From NCBI GenBank assembly GCA_038503075.1, contig JBCAML010000002.1:1240001-1304000 (forward strand): a stretch of 64,000 bases of DNA. Direction: 5' to 3'. Under the pieces are notes generated by a model. The model was not told where the DNA came from. It made no database searches and saw nothing but the letters and a program-made list of their open reading frames with translations. The DNA is from Gyromitra esculenta (lineage: Eukaryota > Ascomycota > Pezizomycetes > Pezizales > Discinaceae). Position numbers and translations under genes: made by a program. Positions 1-12,072 of this stretch are shown piece after piece. Within the stretch, counting starts at the first letter, position 1. Each line of letters starts with the position of its first letter.

Positions 1-634
1 GGGATGGATGGAGGGAGGTGTTATTTGTCTGAAATTTCGGTTTTGTAGAAAGAATCTTAGAGAAGAATCTAAATACACAGACGATTTGTATCGACAAGCC
101 ATTTTCCTGGTTGAGTGGTTGGTATCAATGATTGATTTTCAGTTTCTATGTTATTTTTGGCCCCACTAGCCTGCCCCTGCGCTCTTGCAGCAGCAAGGGG
201 TGGTAATGACGGGAACGAACTTAGTAAAGGAAATTACTCGGGCTAATGGGCTAAACCCTTTTCTATGGTAGTTTGTGGGGATATGGAAAATACTAAATTG
301 TCGCTAGGGATTGATTTTTCGATTCTTACCCGAGATAATTCACGGGTTCATGCACAACACGCCAAACGGTCGTGTAGATGTACAAGTACAGATATCTAAA
401 CAAACAATCGAACGAACGAAACAGGGGAAGCAAGTAGAGAAAAAGAGAAATGAAAAAAGAAAAAAAACAGTACTTCCCAGCCGACCGAACACAAAGCATA
501 GAAATTATAGTACACACACTTCATTCCACAATGCAGGACAAAACCAAGAGAAGAAACTAATGATCCTTTTTACCCATAAGCTTGATCGTGACATCCAACA
601 ATGACATTGAATAATGAGATTACCGACGTCCCTT
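1..634. other. Intergenic, no gene seen
   Basis: No convincing coding sequence. The only open frame on the + strand (311-604) is low-complexity Lys/Arg-rich and overlaps an equally long antisense frame. The right part is probably the 3' untranslated region of the minus-strand gene that ends at 635. Confidence 0.5.
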
Positions 635-1168
635 CTACGACACAGGTCGTAAGAATCCTGCTTCCTCAAAATCCTCGCCAGCACCACCACACTGATCCCG
701 CATGACGATATCCTCCTGCTTCACTACGCTTCGTGGGACAGCAGCATGATACCTCCTCGTCAATGATTTTGGCACAACAATCTGGCGGGGCTGCTCGACT
801 GGCTGATTTCTCCTGATGTCTGCACCGGAAGGAAAAGTCTCGTTGTCGAGTTCCCGTTTATTCTTCCTCGGCGATGAAGGTTGTGGCAGTACGCTGTTGT
901 CTTGACCTGAGGAGACTGAGAGGGCGAACTTTTGGGCTTTGTAGGTTCCTGATTTGAGGCCTTCGGGAACGGCCTTGCGGACTCTCATGCCGACATTGAG
1001 GAGGCTGGATTTTATGGATGGTGGGGGCTCGGTGGGGTTGGTTCGGGGAGTAGTGGGCCAGGCGACGGAGCCAGAAGTGGGGGCAGGTGAGGTGAAGTAA
1101 GAAGTTATGGAGGGCTGGACTGAAGACTGGAGAGCAGGACGCTTGCGAGATGAGGTAGAGGGAGGCAT
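635..1168 (-). CDS. Spd1/Dif1-type ribonucleotide reductase inhibitor with PIP box
   Basis: Intronless 177-residue protein. Residues 18-25 (QPSITSYF) fit the PCNA-interacting PIP box Q-x-x-hydrophobic-x-x-aromatic-aromatic, right after a basic N-terminus (RKRP). Residues about 50-76 (IKSSLLNVGMRVRKAVPEG and following) match the conserved block I remember from the fungal RNR_inhib family (fission yeast Spd1, budding yeast Dif1). The C-terminus carries an acidic DFEEAGF patch like family members. Known family role: these small disordered proteins restrain ribonucleotide reductase or control its small-subunit location, and are destroyed on chromatin-bound PCNA in S phase. Here the PIP box has T-S where a CRL4-Cdt2 degron normally has T-D, so PCNA-coupled degradation is uncertain. 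The function rests on motif recall. Confidence 0.65.
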   Translation of the reverse strand: MPPSTSSRKRPALQSSVQPSITSYFTSPAPTSGSVAWPTTPRTNPTEPPPSIKSSLLNVGMRVRKAVPEGLKSGTYKAQKFALSVSSGQDNSVLPQPSSPRKNKRELDNETFPSGADIRRNQPVEQPRQIVVPKSLTRRYHAAVPRSVVKQEDIVMRDQCGGAGEDFEEAGFLRPVS

Positions 1169-3085
1169 TTGGATATTGTATGTGGAATTAGAGGCGGTTT
1201 CAGCTGGCGAGCGGATTGATGCTGAGGAATGTGAGAAGGGAGCTCTTGTGGCGATGAAGAAACTCGAGTATGTACTTAGTGCAGGGCTTTAAGCTGCGGA
1301 AGTGGGAGGCTGTGTGGATCTAGGGGATAAGCCAATTGCTGTCGGTGTTTTCGACCCTGTTTTCGTGGCCCGGAGTGTTTGGGCCGACGTAATCCGGTTG
1401 CTAGGGAAACATGCTTGCTTTTTTTCTGCAGCTTGGTGTTGGCGTGTCTTGTCCAGCTATCTCCACGTGATTTAGGCGCGTTGTGAATCGGTTGCCCTTG
1501 GTAGCAATTCTTGATTCATCCTGTAAAGCTGGTGGTGGTGTCTCAACCCCAACTCTAGCTCACTTCATGACGCTTGCTGGATGTTATTTTATATCAAGAG
1601 CAATCGAAGTATTTACTAGCGGCCGAATTCGCTGGAAAGAGTCATACCAATTCTAAGAAATAGTACGAGAATTTATCTCCCTTTGTTGCTTTTTGCAGTT
1701 GACACATGGGGCTTCAAGAAGCTAGATTTGCTATAGTGTATTTCTTTTCAAGGGTTACTTCTGAGGTAGGATTAGTTACATCTGTTTATGGAACTTCGAG
1801 TGGGGATGCACTAGCTGAAGATCCTCATTGGTGTGTTCAAGGTCAAACGGGGAAGATATCTAACTTACATGTAATTGCGAAAGGTATTTCTGCATGCAGT
1901 ATTGAGAAGTTTCTCAAACGGTAAAGAGTAGCACGCAAATAACGGATAGACCTACTTTATGGAAATGCCTATTAAGCGATTCAAGGTATAATTTCTTAGA
2001 TAATTCATTGGAGTTCTTTGGTACCTCCATGTTAGCAACCAACTTGGTATCTAAAGGCACAGACTACTTATACATGTATTGCTGATATACGAAGCACTGG
2101 AATCGAGGGCGGATCTGTTGAGCAGATGGGGCATATGCTGGAATTGTATTCAGGTCCTTGTACTACTGTAATGCAATGTACAGTCTCGTTCGAAAAGTCT
2201 TGGCATCCCTCGTCTCAGTTAAGCACGACTGTCGACAGATTGAGACTATAATTTTTGTAGAAGATAGTTATGTGAGGTAGTTAGACGCTATTCAGCATCT
2301 GAGGATCTCCATAGTTTTCTACCCTTTTGAATTACTGTTTTCCAGTTCGATTCGTAGCTATTTAGTTTATTATCAACGATTAGTAGGGTACCAGGATTTT
2401 GCGAACGTGACTGTACATGTAGTATCCACGCACTATCCTTGATAAGGTGGGGAGACTGGTAAGCTTACATGTATACATACTTAACTCTACCACGCTGCTA
2501 CATAAGAGGATTGTTACTCGTGGAAGAAAGATATTCCAGTCAAGACAGAAGCGAAAGGGCATGTTGGTGAAATCAATCTTTCGTTAGAAGGTTTCCGAAG
2601 CAGACTTCTTCGGATCACTTTTGAGCTTAATCCCTCTCTGCACCTTGTGAAGAGTCTCAGAGAAAAGGAATACGAAAGCACGATGGCTCACCTTGCTGGC
2701 ATCCAGTACGGGTTTAGTTGGACCTAGTTGTTGAAACGTTTCTTTTCGCTGGTGAATAAACGTGGCTTCAACCGCATCTCGGCTCTAATGTTAGACCTCC
2801 TCTCCACGTTATAGGCCACATCCCAAGAAAATCTCCGGCTTGGCAATAGTTTTGGCGCAACCTGGCCTTTTTGGTTCCTGAGCCGCAACATAAATCGGCT
2901 TCGTCCTCTCCGCCTCTACCTTACGATCTTCTAGCGGTGAGCGTTTCTTCCCCGCATACTCTGCCGTTGTTCTCTGTGGGAATTTTTGTTTCCCCCCTGT
3001 TCCTCTATATTCATCTCGTTTCAAGCTTCGAAGCTTGGTCTACCTACCTCCAGTATCTAACCCCCCCGCGGGAGCTGAGACGGTT
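1169..3085. other. 1.9-kb spacer upstream of LHS1
   Basis: Holds the divergent upstream regions of the RNR inhibitor and LHS1. The short frames (1706-1924 +, 2380-2562 -, 2809-3024 -) lack recognisable domains and overlap frames on other strands. Several ACATGTA/TACATGT words lie at 1866-2475. At 2579-2613 there are loosely spaced alternating TTC and GAA blocks that could be a degenerate heat-shock element; the spacing is imperfect, so this is only a suggestion. Confidence 0.4.
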
Positions 3086-6085
3086 ATGCGTCCCGTAGTA
3101 GTACCTCCAGCGGCCATTCCTGGCCTGCTGCTCCTCTTCTTCACAACTGTTGCCTCAGCCTCGACCGCAATTCTTGGCATGGACTTTGGCCAGGAGTACA
3201 TCAAAGCTGCGCTGGTCAAACCTGGTATTCCCCTCGAAATCGTTCTGACCAAGGACACCAAAAGAAAAGAGGCCTCAGCAATTGGCTTCAAGCCCTCGAG
3301 CTCCTCGGTCAAGGAGGGCGAATTTGCGTACCCGGAGCGACTCTATGGTACCGATGCCGTTAACCTTGCGGCGAGATTCCCCAATGACGTTTATCCCAAC
3401 CTGAAACAGGTGCTGGGGCACCACGTAATGGACGACTCGGTCACAGCATATTCTGCGCGATACCCAGCACTTTCGATCGTTCCGGGGTTGCTGAGGTCTA
3501 CGGTTGCCTTCACAAGCAAATCCGCCCCTCCAGTGGAGTACAGTGAAGGCGGGTTCACGGTGGAAGAGCTCCTAGCTATGGAGTTCAAGAACATTGTCGC
3601 CAACGCCGAAGCTCTTGCTGGCCCTGGTACCAAGATCAAGAACGTTGTTTTCACCGTTCCAGCCTTTTTCCGAGCTGAGGAGAAGCGTGCTCTAGAACTT
3701 GCAGCTCAGCTTGCAGGATTGAAGGTCATGAACTTTGTGTCTGATGGTCTGGCTGTCGGTATTAACTATGCTACTACCCGTACTTTTGACGAGAAGAACC
3801 CCGAATATCACATTATCTACGATATGGGTGCTGGATCAACTACTGCCACCGTTCTGAGGTTCCAGGGCAAGAGCGTTAAGGACGTTGGAAGGTTCAACAA
3901 AACTGTTCAGGAAGTTACCGTTCTCGGTGTTGGCTACGACAGGACCCTTGGAGGAGATCTTTTCAACCAAAAGATTTTCGATATTCTCCTTGACGACTTT
4001 GTCAATGGCCCTAAGGCGAAAAAGCTCCTTGAGAAGAATCCCCAACTCAAACAGGAGGTTAAACTTAACGGCCGCGCAGCATCTAAGCTTTGGAGAGAAG
4101 CTACTAGGATCCGGCAAATTCTTTCCGCAAACACTGAAACCTTGGGATCTGTTGAGTCGTTGTTCGAAGAGATTGATTTCCGATCCAGCAAGATTCTCAG
4201 GTCCACTTTTGAGGAATTGCTCGCGGAGTATGAAGATCTCATCACGAAACCTATTGTCGATGCGATAGCAAACTCTGGTATCTCCTTGGACCAAGTTAGC
4301 ACCTTGATCCTTCACGGAGGTGCTGTAAGGACCCCTTTCGTTGGAAAGAAGCTGGAAGAGATTATGGGAGGGCAAGACAAAATCTCCAAGACCGTCAACC
4401 CTGACGAAGCTGCCGTTTTCGGTGCTACTTTCAAGGGTGCCGCGGAAAGCGGTGGATTCAGGGTCAAAGAAATTAGAACTCAAGATATTAGCTCTTACCC
4501 CGTTACTATTAAGTACAAGAAGGATGAAGAATCTGGAAAAGGTATGCGAGTTATTTTTCTTCCTAACTTCTAGTAGGTATTATTCTGACAGAGTATCGGC
4601 AAGCAGAAACTTCTCAACAAGTCTTCCCCTATTTCGCCAAGATTGGACAAGAGAAGATTGTCCCACTCCCCAAGCAAAGCGAATTCTCATTTTCCACCTT
4701 GTTCAATCTCCCCGCGCGTCCTAATGATCCTAAGCAAAAGCCTGGCCAAGAGTTTCTCGAAACCGTATCGGTTCGCAACATCACCGCTTCTGTCAAGAAA
4801 TTGACCGACGACTTTGGTTGTGAGAGCAAGGACATCTTGACTAAGTTTGCTATCGAGATTAGTGAACGAGATGCTATTCCTAAAGTTACTAGGGGTTGGG
4901 TCGAGTGTATGGTTGAGACGGTTGAGGAACCGCCGAAGAAGGAAGGTATGGTTGAAGGCGTTAAAGGCTTTTTTGGACTCGGTAAAAAGAAGGATGGTGA
5001 CCAAGAGGTCTTAGAAGAAGTAGGTTCAAAGACAGCATCTTCCGACAAGGCTTCCGCTTCCGCCAAGCCATCAACTAAGGAAGATGGTGAAGTCGCACCC
5101 AAGATCGTCAAAAAGCTTGAGAAGATCCCCTTGGACTATACTACTGCGTGGGATGGTTTCCCAGAGATCCCCGAGAAGGAAAAGAAGGCACTGATCTCCA
5201 AGTAAGCATTACCTATTATTAGATTACCTCAGTAACAGAACAGGAATTAACCTTTGACTTAGAATTCGAGGGTTCGACACTTTCGACAAGAACCGTCGTG
5301 CGCTCGAAGAGGCCCGTAACGAGCTTGAGGGTTTCACCTACCGCGGCCGCGACTACCTTGAGGATACTCTCTTCCAAGAAGTCTCCAGCCAAGAACAACG
5401 CGAGAGATTCGAAGCTCTCATCTCTGAAACCGGTGACTGGCTTTATGGTGATGGTTACACTGCTCCTCTCACAGAGGTCAAGCAGAAACTCGTAGACCTT
5501 AAGGCAATTGAAGCACCTATTACCGCCCGCAAAAACGAATACCAAAAGCGACCAGAGGAAGTTAAGAATCTTGAAGCCGCAATCGACCAATCTGAGGAAC
5601 TCATCAAGGTGTTCACCACGAAGCCCCCTGCGCCGGACGCTGATACTTTAGACGATGAAGAGAAATTGTCATTCGAGATGCCACAATTGGACGTTGCGCC
5701 TCTAAATAAGGAAATCGCGGAGATCAAGGCCTGGCTTGAGGAGAAGAAAGCCGCGCAAGAGGTTAAGGCTGCCCATGAAGACCCTGTTTTCACGGTTAAG
5801 GACCTCCTGGCGAAGAAAAAGGAGTTGAATAATCTCACTATGAGCCTTATTAAACAACAGAGTATGTACGATGACATCAAAAGACAGGCTGTTAAGGAGG
5901 CCAAGGCTTCTGCTGCTTCATCATCGAAGTCAGCAGCTTCGGCCTCGGCTTCAGCCTCGTCAGCGTCAAGCGCGGCGGAGGCGGAGGCGACACCGAGTGT
6001 TTTGGAGGAGGAGGTTGTGGAAGAGAAGGTTGTGGAAGAGAAGGTTTCCGAGGAGAAGAAAGAAGACAAGCATGATGAGTTGTAG
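3086..6085 (+). CDS. LHS1: ER-lumenal Hsp70 chaperone LHS1 (GRP170/HYOU1 type)
   Basis: Three exons, 3086-4541, 4592-5201 and 5263-6085, join in frame to 962 residues (yeast Lhs1 is somewhat shorter). I start at 3086, not at an in-frame ATG 51 nt upstream, because this gives a clean signal peptide: a short N-terminus, then LLLLFFTTVASAS, with cleavage near residue 26. The Hsp70 ATPase domain follows at once: ILGMDFGQEYIKAAL (phosphate-1 loop), IYDMGAGSTTATVL (phosphate-2) and LILHGGAVRTPFVG (adenosine motif). Exons 2-3 give a long helical C-terminal domain typical of the Hsp110/GRP170 branch, an Ala/Ser-rich acidic stretch, and a terminal HDEL retrieval signal. Family role: nucleotide exchange factor for BiP/Kar2 and holdase during ER import and folding. 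Introns are 50 and 61 nt. Confidence 0.95.
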
Positions 6086-6486
6086 AAGTAGATGTAAAAT
6101 GAACGTTTTTCATTTGTTATCCGTGTCGTTTTATAAAGACGTGCTGTATGATAGATGCAGTGCAAAACTTATGTTTTCTGTTTGGAGATTTTGGTGCGCC
6201 AAGGACAGTGAGTGCGAGTGATATACTATGATTACATATATTACATATCTTTTACTTGGTGCGGTTCCAGTTCCGCTCTACCTACCGTCCAATCTTTGGG
6301 CCTTTCCGTTTCCTCTAAGCTATTCTAGCATTTGCCTACGTAGGACGTTCGAATTACTCCCGTGCTATCCTGTCACCCCACCTTCCACTGTCAACCGCTA
6401 AAATATCCAACTGCCTGTCCCTCTCCTCCATAATCACATCAACTCCACCTTTCACCCAAACACCGCCGGACGCTGCTACAGTCGCA
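6086..6486. other. LHS1 3' end and promoter of the C2H2-like gene
   Basis: 400-bp tandem spacer with no coding potential. The stretch just before 6487 is pyrimidine-rich (CCTCTCCTCCATAATCACAT), as is common upstream of ascomycete start codons. Confidence 0.4.
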
Positions 6487-8532
6487 ATGGACGATCTTTC
6501 GCAGGGTGAACCAGACATCTTAGGTAACTAAATTTTTTTATTTAAATTGGTTTAGATAAATATAAAGTTCTGCTTGCTAACAACTAGCTTTTTTTTGGGA
6601 GAGTAGAGATGATTTACGCTTCAAGGATGAGGATTGCTACCCCCGTTCAACAAGGTTTGTATTTGATTCTTTTCTTTTTCTTTTCTCTCAGCTGGTGGAT
6701 GTGGTAGATTGCTAACTCTCGGGGGAACTAGCGGTGGGCTATGAAGTTTGGGTGGTGGATGGTGATAGCGATGATGAAGTGGATGCGACGAGTGGAGTGA
6801 TTGAGATGTTAAGAACGCAGCAGATGGTTAGGACGAACGAAGTTCGTCGAGATCAGGAGCAGCAGGTGGTGGTGGCTCAGCCTCGTATTCGAGACTGCTT
6901 GCATGCTGAAAGTATCCGCGGGATGGAGCTCGAGAAGACTCTTGAAGGAAAACTATACGATAATAGTGGGATCTTAGAGCAGCCAACGAAGGTGCTGGGA
7001 GGTATACAGGAGGAACAAGAGAAGCAGGGAAATGGGGAAGATGAGCTGAATGGCACCCGGGGGAAATTGTTTCAGCGTATCCTTCAGGGCGAAGGGAGGG
7101 AGCGGGAGGCACAGCTTCAGACAAAGCTTCAAGCACAGCGTTGGTCCAAAATGGATGCTGCAGATACAGGTAAGAACTCTGAGCAACTCGGTATGTGGTG
7201 GCAGATGGATTGTCGAATTTACTCTGGCTAACTGGTTTGATGAGGATAGTGGTATACCATTCTGATAGGCGAGGCATGCTTGAGCTGAGAAGCCCTGGCA
7301 AACATGTTCGAGAATGCCATCCGACTCGTGAGCAAGAAGAGCTGTGGCAGGCTATTCCGGGAGGCGATAGGGGCCGAAAAAGAGCTTTTCAAGGATGTCT
7401 CAAGCCAGATGCCGATGAGCGGGAGAAGAGACAGCGTCTTGGAGCTGGAAGGTTACAGATCCTCGAGACCCAGCAAAAGGGTACTAGTTATGAACGGCAA
7501 CAGAAGCCGCAAAAGGCCCAGCCCCAATCTTTGGAAAACGCAGTTATAGGTAGGACATTATCATTCCTCAATCTATTTATTGGTGCTCAGAGAAATTGAT
7601 GCCTGGCTGAACCTGCCTATACTGACTTTTGACTATAAGAAGTAGTCAAGACGCTTTCTGATGAGGACAGACAACGGTCAATTTCACCTGACCACGGTAG
7701 AGATCTTGACAGAATGATCGACAGTATTTCTTGTAACACCTGCAAAAAGCCCATCAGCTCGTCAGAGGAATGGCTGATCCACGTTAACAAGTATTTCAGA
7801 GAAGAAGGGAGCCATTCTTTGGTATGTCTGCGCTGTGGAGAGGTATTCCAATCATTCAAGTTTTTCAAATTGCACATCTTGACCACTCTGCATTTTACAC
7901 CCGGTCTGAACGGTGGCAATATGGTTTCGGGGGATATCACTACATCCTCGAGTTCAAACCAAATTGTTATCGATTCTGATTCCGAGGGTGAGATGGGTCC
8001 CGCCGCTACCGCGAGCAACTTGGAAGAAGAGAACAAAACCACAAACAGTCGAGAGGGCTATGGGGAGGACGACGAAGAAAGCGAAGAGGGCCAAAAGGAT
8101 AATGAAATGGAAGACGGCGGCGAAAAAGCAGTGAAATATGGCGATGGCGATAGCAACACTGGATGGAATGGTAATAAATATAATCGTCTCGGCGGGCCAC
8201 CTATCCTCAAGAGTAAGAATGCTGTCTCTGGACCTCAAGACGGAACATTCCTCAAGCGGCTTTTGGAAATAGAACGCGAACGTCACGAGTTTATGGCTAA
8301 GAACCCGGGTGTTGGGTCTGAGCGTCCGAAACTTCCGGCTGAGTACATGAACATTGAGGTGACGAGTGCTAGACCTGATGGTGGACAGATCAGTGGGTTT
8401 AATAGGAAGCGCCATACGCTGCTACCTAAGCCGAAACATCGTCAAAAAAAAAAGCATGTGGAGAGGACAGTGACCCGTACGGTAGTTTCTACGATGCCAC
8501 AAAAACCAGCGGCTACTTGGGGTTGGTATTAG
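6487..8532 (+). CDS. Multi-exon C2H2-like zinc-finger protein of unknown function
   Basis: Model: exons 6487-6523, 6607-6654, 6732-7190 (alternative donor at 7169), 7250-7549 and 7640-8532, all phase-consistent, giving about 571-578 residues. The first two exons are tiny (37 and 48 nt). The N-terminal half is charged, Gln/Glu/Arg-rich and probably coiled coil. The last exon encodes two C2H2-like units: C-x2-C-x12-H beginning CNTCKKPIS, then C-x2-C-x12-H-x5-H in CLRCGEVFQSFKFFKLH followed by ILTTLH. These are followed by a long acidic stretch and a basic tail (PKHRQKKKH). I do not recognise an orthologue. The fingers plus acidic and basic regions suggest a nuclear nucleic-acid or protein-binding factor, but that is inference. 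Splice sites are reasonable: a GCTAAC branch site lies about 15 nt before the 7249 acceptor. Confidence 0.7.
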
Positions 8533-9225
8533 GGTATCTGTGATAGGTAGCTAGGGGAAACTGGAAACTAAAAGTACTTGGGGATTCTGTATATCTATAG
8601 GCAAGCATAAATGTGCTAATTTACTACTAAATGAGCTTAAAAGTGATTTTTTTCGAGGATGCGAAATAGTGGTCTAGTTGTCTCATATATTGACATTCGA
8701 CTTAGCTTGCAATTAGTATGTTCAAAGGCGAAGAAATTCTGGAGGTTGTGTTTTTGAGCAGCTTTGAAGAAAACCAACAACTACTCTGGGGGAGACCGGT
8801 AGCGTTCTGCGACCCACCCAGTTAGGCAAGGTTGTGCTTAATAGTACTATTCTAGTAAAAATATCCCGAATGATAAAATAAATCTACCTTGGTAAAACGT
8901 ACTTTTCTATCACCTAGGTAAACGTAAGAACTAAACCCACAGTAAGCCAAACAATTTGCGAGTAAAAAGGAGTTAACCTAACTGTGAGTAAATAGCAAGA
9001 CTTTCCTAATTGAAGTAGTTCGCAATATCGTGTCACAGAACCTCTACTATCACTCTGCAAACCTGCATTGCAAATTTCCATAACTACTGAACAAACGGGG
9101 CGGAGGTTTATATAAACTGGTATTGAATTCCCATTTTCCATCCCTACCACTCATATTCACGTTTACAAGCAACCGAAAAAAAAAACCACACCCACTTTTT
9201 TTATATCACCAACCACAGCCATACT
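8533..9225. other. Convergent 3' spacer
   Basis: 693-bp AT-rich region between the 3' ends of the C2H2-like gene (+) and cysteinyl-tRNA synthetase (-). No gene seen. Confidence 0.4.
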
Positions 9226-12072
9226 CTACGAACTCTGCCCCGCCAGCCACGCTTCATGAACCTTCTTCTGCTTCTCCCACCCTTTCTTCAGCACCTTCGC
9301 CCTGCTCTTCGTAACCTCCTTCCCCTCCGCGTCCTTCGTGGGGATGCCGTCCTCATCCCACTCGCTCCATTCTGGAGTTTTATACATATCACCATGACTT
9401 ATTTTCGCCAGCTCATTCTTCCTCCTCTCTTCCTCTTCGCGCCGCAGCCGTGCCTCCTCCTTCTTGCGCTCCTTCTCCGCCGCGCGCCGCTCCTTTTCGT
9501 CGCGCGCCGCAATCAGCTCTTCCGCGAGCACGAACTTGATAAGCGCGGGCTTGCCGTCCGCGCTGTCGCGATCATCCAGTGCGACGCCGAGCGCGGCGAG
9601 GTCGTGGTTCCGCAGGCGGTCTGAGAGCAGGAGGAGGTCCTTGGATGCGGTGTCTCCCGGGTTGGCGATCGCGAGCTGGCGCACGGAGTCTCGGAAGGCG
9701 CTGAGGGCGCGTAGGTATGGCATGATGAGGTCTTCGCTCCCGCCTGCGGTGGTGGAGGAGGAGGAGGGGTCGGACCAGCCGATTCGGTCTTCGCCAGTAG
9801 GGATGGAGGAGGAGTCGAGGCCGAAGATGGTGACGATGCGGGTGATCCAGCGGGCGATTTCCTTGACGGGGGAGAGGGCGGGGGTGCTGGACATGTATTT
9901 GTTGGTTTCGCTGATCAGGTCGGTTAGTATTTTCATGGCTTCGGAGGTGTTGAAGTTGTCGCAGAGGGCGGCGTGGAGGTTTGAGCGGGCTGTGTCGAGT
10001 CTGTCAATGATGTTAGAATATGGGGTTTGGTTTGGTTTGGTTTGGGGGATGGTTTGGAGGGGGAGTACTCTTTGTGGATGCCGTGTTCCAGCTCGCCGAA
10101 TAGCATCTCTACCTTTTCTCCTGCACTCTCTCTTGCTTCCTCTTCTGCTACCAGTGCCTTGACGTTGCTGAAGAACTTGGTCACTGTTGTCTCCCACTTG
10201 TTCGCCTCTGCCAGCACGCCTTCGCGGACCTCGATCCCTTCTTTCCACCCACCCATCAAGAAGACGACTCGCAGCCCTCTCGCGGTCCACCCGCCGCGCT
10301 CGAGCGCGTCCCGGATAGACACAAAGTTCTTGAGCGACTTCGACATCTTTGATCCGTGGATATTCAAGTGTCCCATATGCAGAAAGTAGTTGATCCACTG
10401 ATGCTTTCCATCCGCGGTCTCTCCCGCACCATCGCAGCACCTAACCCACACATTAGCCAACCGAGTGAGTTTCCATGAAACAGCAGTAACATACCCATCC
10501 CAATACGCCTCGCTCTGCGCAATCTCATTATCATGGTGCGGAAACGCCAGATCAATCCCACCGCTATGGATATCCACCAATCCGCCTAGAACCTCCGAAC
10601 ACATGACCGAGCACTCGATATGCCATCCTGGACGACCCTTCCCCCAGGGGCTCTCCCAGCTCGGTTCTCCCTCTTTGCTCGCTTTCCAGAGCGCAAAATC
10701 CTGGGGGCTCTTCTTCTTCTCTGGTAGCTGTTGCTGTGCGAACGTGGTTGGTAGGGTTGACGCTTTATCGGATGCTAGTGCGCCCTCGCCGTCCGCGATC
10801 AGGGCTTCGTCTCCGCGATTCCACGGCTGCAGCTTTGCGTAGTGGTGGCCGGCGGCCTCGTAGGCTGCGATATCGAAGTAAACGCTGCCGTCGGCGGTGG
10901 GGTAGGCGAAGTTCTTGGCGACGAGCTTCTCGACGAAGCGGACGTTCTCGGGGATGAACTCCGAGACGCGGGTCACGGTCGTTGGGGGCAGGACGTTGAG
11001 GGTGCCCATGTCGTGGTTGAAGTGGCGTTCCCAGTAGGTTGAGAGCTTCGAGAACACGTCCTGGGAGTAGGAGCGGTTCCTGTGCAGGGAGTCGAGGTAG
11101 GGGAGCAGGATTGAGGAGGTGGCGCTGTAGAAGGCCTCTGGCTCTTGAGGTGAGCTGGAGAGCGCCTGGGATGCGGTGAGGAGGGTTGTGAGGTGCATTT
11201 TCAGTTTTGTAGCGGTCTCGTCGAGTATGATTTCCTCCTCGTCTGTTTTGGAATCTTCTGGGTTGGCTTTGCGTGCCTCCTCCTTTGCAATGAGGTCTGC
11301 GAGGCCCCTGTGGGCTTTTGCAGCCCATGCGCGGAAGCTCTCGGGGGGGACTGCATCTGCATCTGCTTCGCCGGCCACCTTGGAGTTGAAGTAGGCCGTC
11401 CAGGCCGCGGTGACGGTGGAGAGCACTTCTGGCGTGATTGCAGGATTCTGGGAAACGAATTCGTCGAGAAGATGTTTCTGTCGCGCTCTGAGGATAATCT
11501 GCTCCTCCCCTCCCATGTCAGCGCTGCCCCTCCATCCAAGTAGACTCCCACATGTGGAACAAGAAGCAAGAAACAAGAAACAGAAAACAAAAAACAACCT
11601 TATCGTCCACGTCCGTCACATTCTGCACAAACTTGACATCAAAACCAAAGTAGTCCCTCATGATCCTGCGTAGCACGTCCGTGGTGACATAGTTCCTCGC
11701 ATGTCCCAGATGGCCCGCATCGTAGACGGTCGGGCCACAGCAGTACCAGGTGACTTTCCTGCCGCCGGGATCGATGGGGACGAAGGGCTCCTTTTTCCGG
11801 GTGAGGGAGTTGTAGATCTTGAGGGGGGGCAGCGAGACGCCTGGGGGCGCTGGGGGGCAGGTCCACGGAGGCTGTTCGCGACGGGAGGTAGAGGCCATCC
11901 TGGAGACGGCGAGTCCAGCAGTGGGCAGGCGGCGGCAGAGGGGGGACCTGGATCTGGGGGAGAGGGACAGGAGGCGGGGGAGAGAGCGGAGGCGGGGGAG
12001 GGGGAGGGGGAGGGGGAGGGAGAGGGGGGAGGTGTAGAGGGGCATTCGGCGAAAGGCGGGGGAGGGGAACAC
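9226..12072 (-). CDS. CRS1: Cysteinyl-tRNA synthetase, probably dual mitochondrial/cytosolic
   Basis: Four exons on the minus strand (12072-11599, 11498-10495, 10440-10069, 10000-9226) join to 874 residues. Class I signatures: [19 protein letters not shown] with the HIGH-type motif HLGH at 121-124, GWHIECS, the zinc/cysteine-site block [20 protein letters not shown], and KMSKSLKNF at 524-532. The C-terminal half has the DALR-type helical region ([13 protein letters not shown]) and a long Glu/Lys/Arg-rich eukaryotic extension ending AWLAGQSS. Residues 1-58 are Pro/Leu/Ser/Arg-rich with almost no acids, like a mitochondrial presequence; a second Met at residue 59 (MASTSRRE) would give a cytosolic form. 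Two isoforms from one gene are known in yeast, but here this is inferred. The 54-nt intron 10441-10494 is a multiple of three without a stop, so retention would insert 18 residues. Substrate: cysteine, ATP and tRNA-Cys. Confidence 0.95.
11988..12035 (+). repeat. G-rich hexamer-like repeat in the CRS1 presequence
   Basis: The + strand carries about five near-perfect copies of a GGGGGA unit with runs of three or more G. On the coding (minus) strand this is read as Pro-Leu/Pro-Arg dipeptides in the presumed mitochondrial presequence. The G-runs lie on the template strand for CRS1 and could form a G-quadruplex. Confidence 0.6.

Noticed and set aside
3836..4483. 215-codon antisense frame inside LHS1
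   Set aside because: Shadow of the LHS1 coding frame; the sense strand is clearly the conserved Hsp70.
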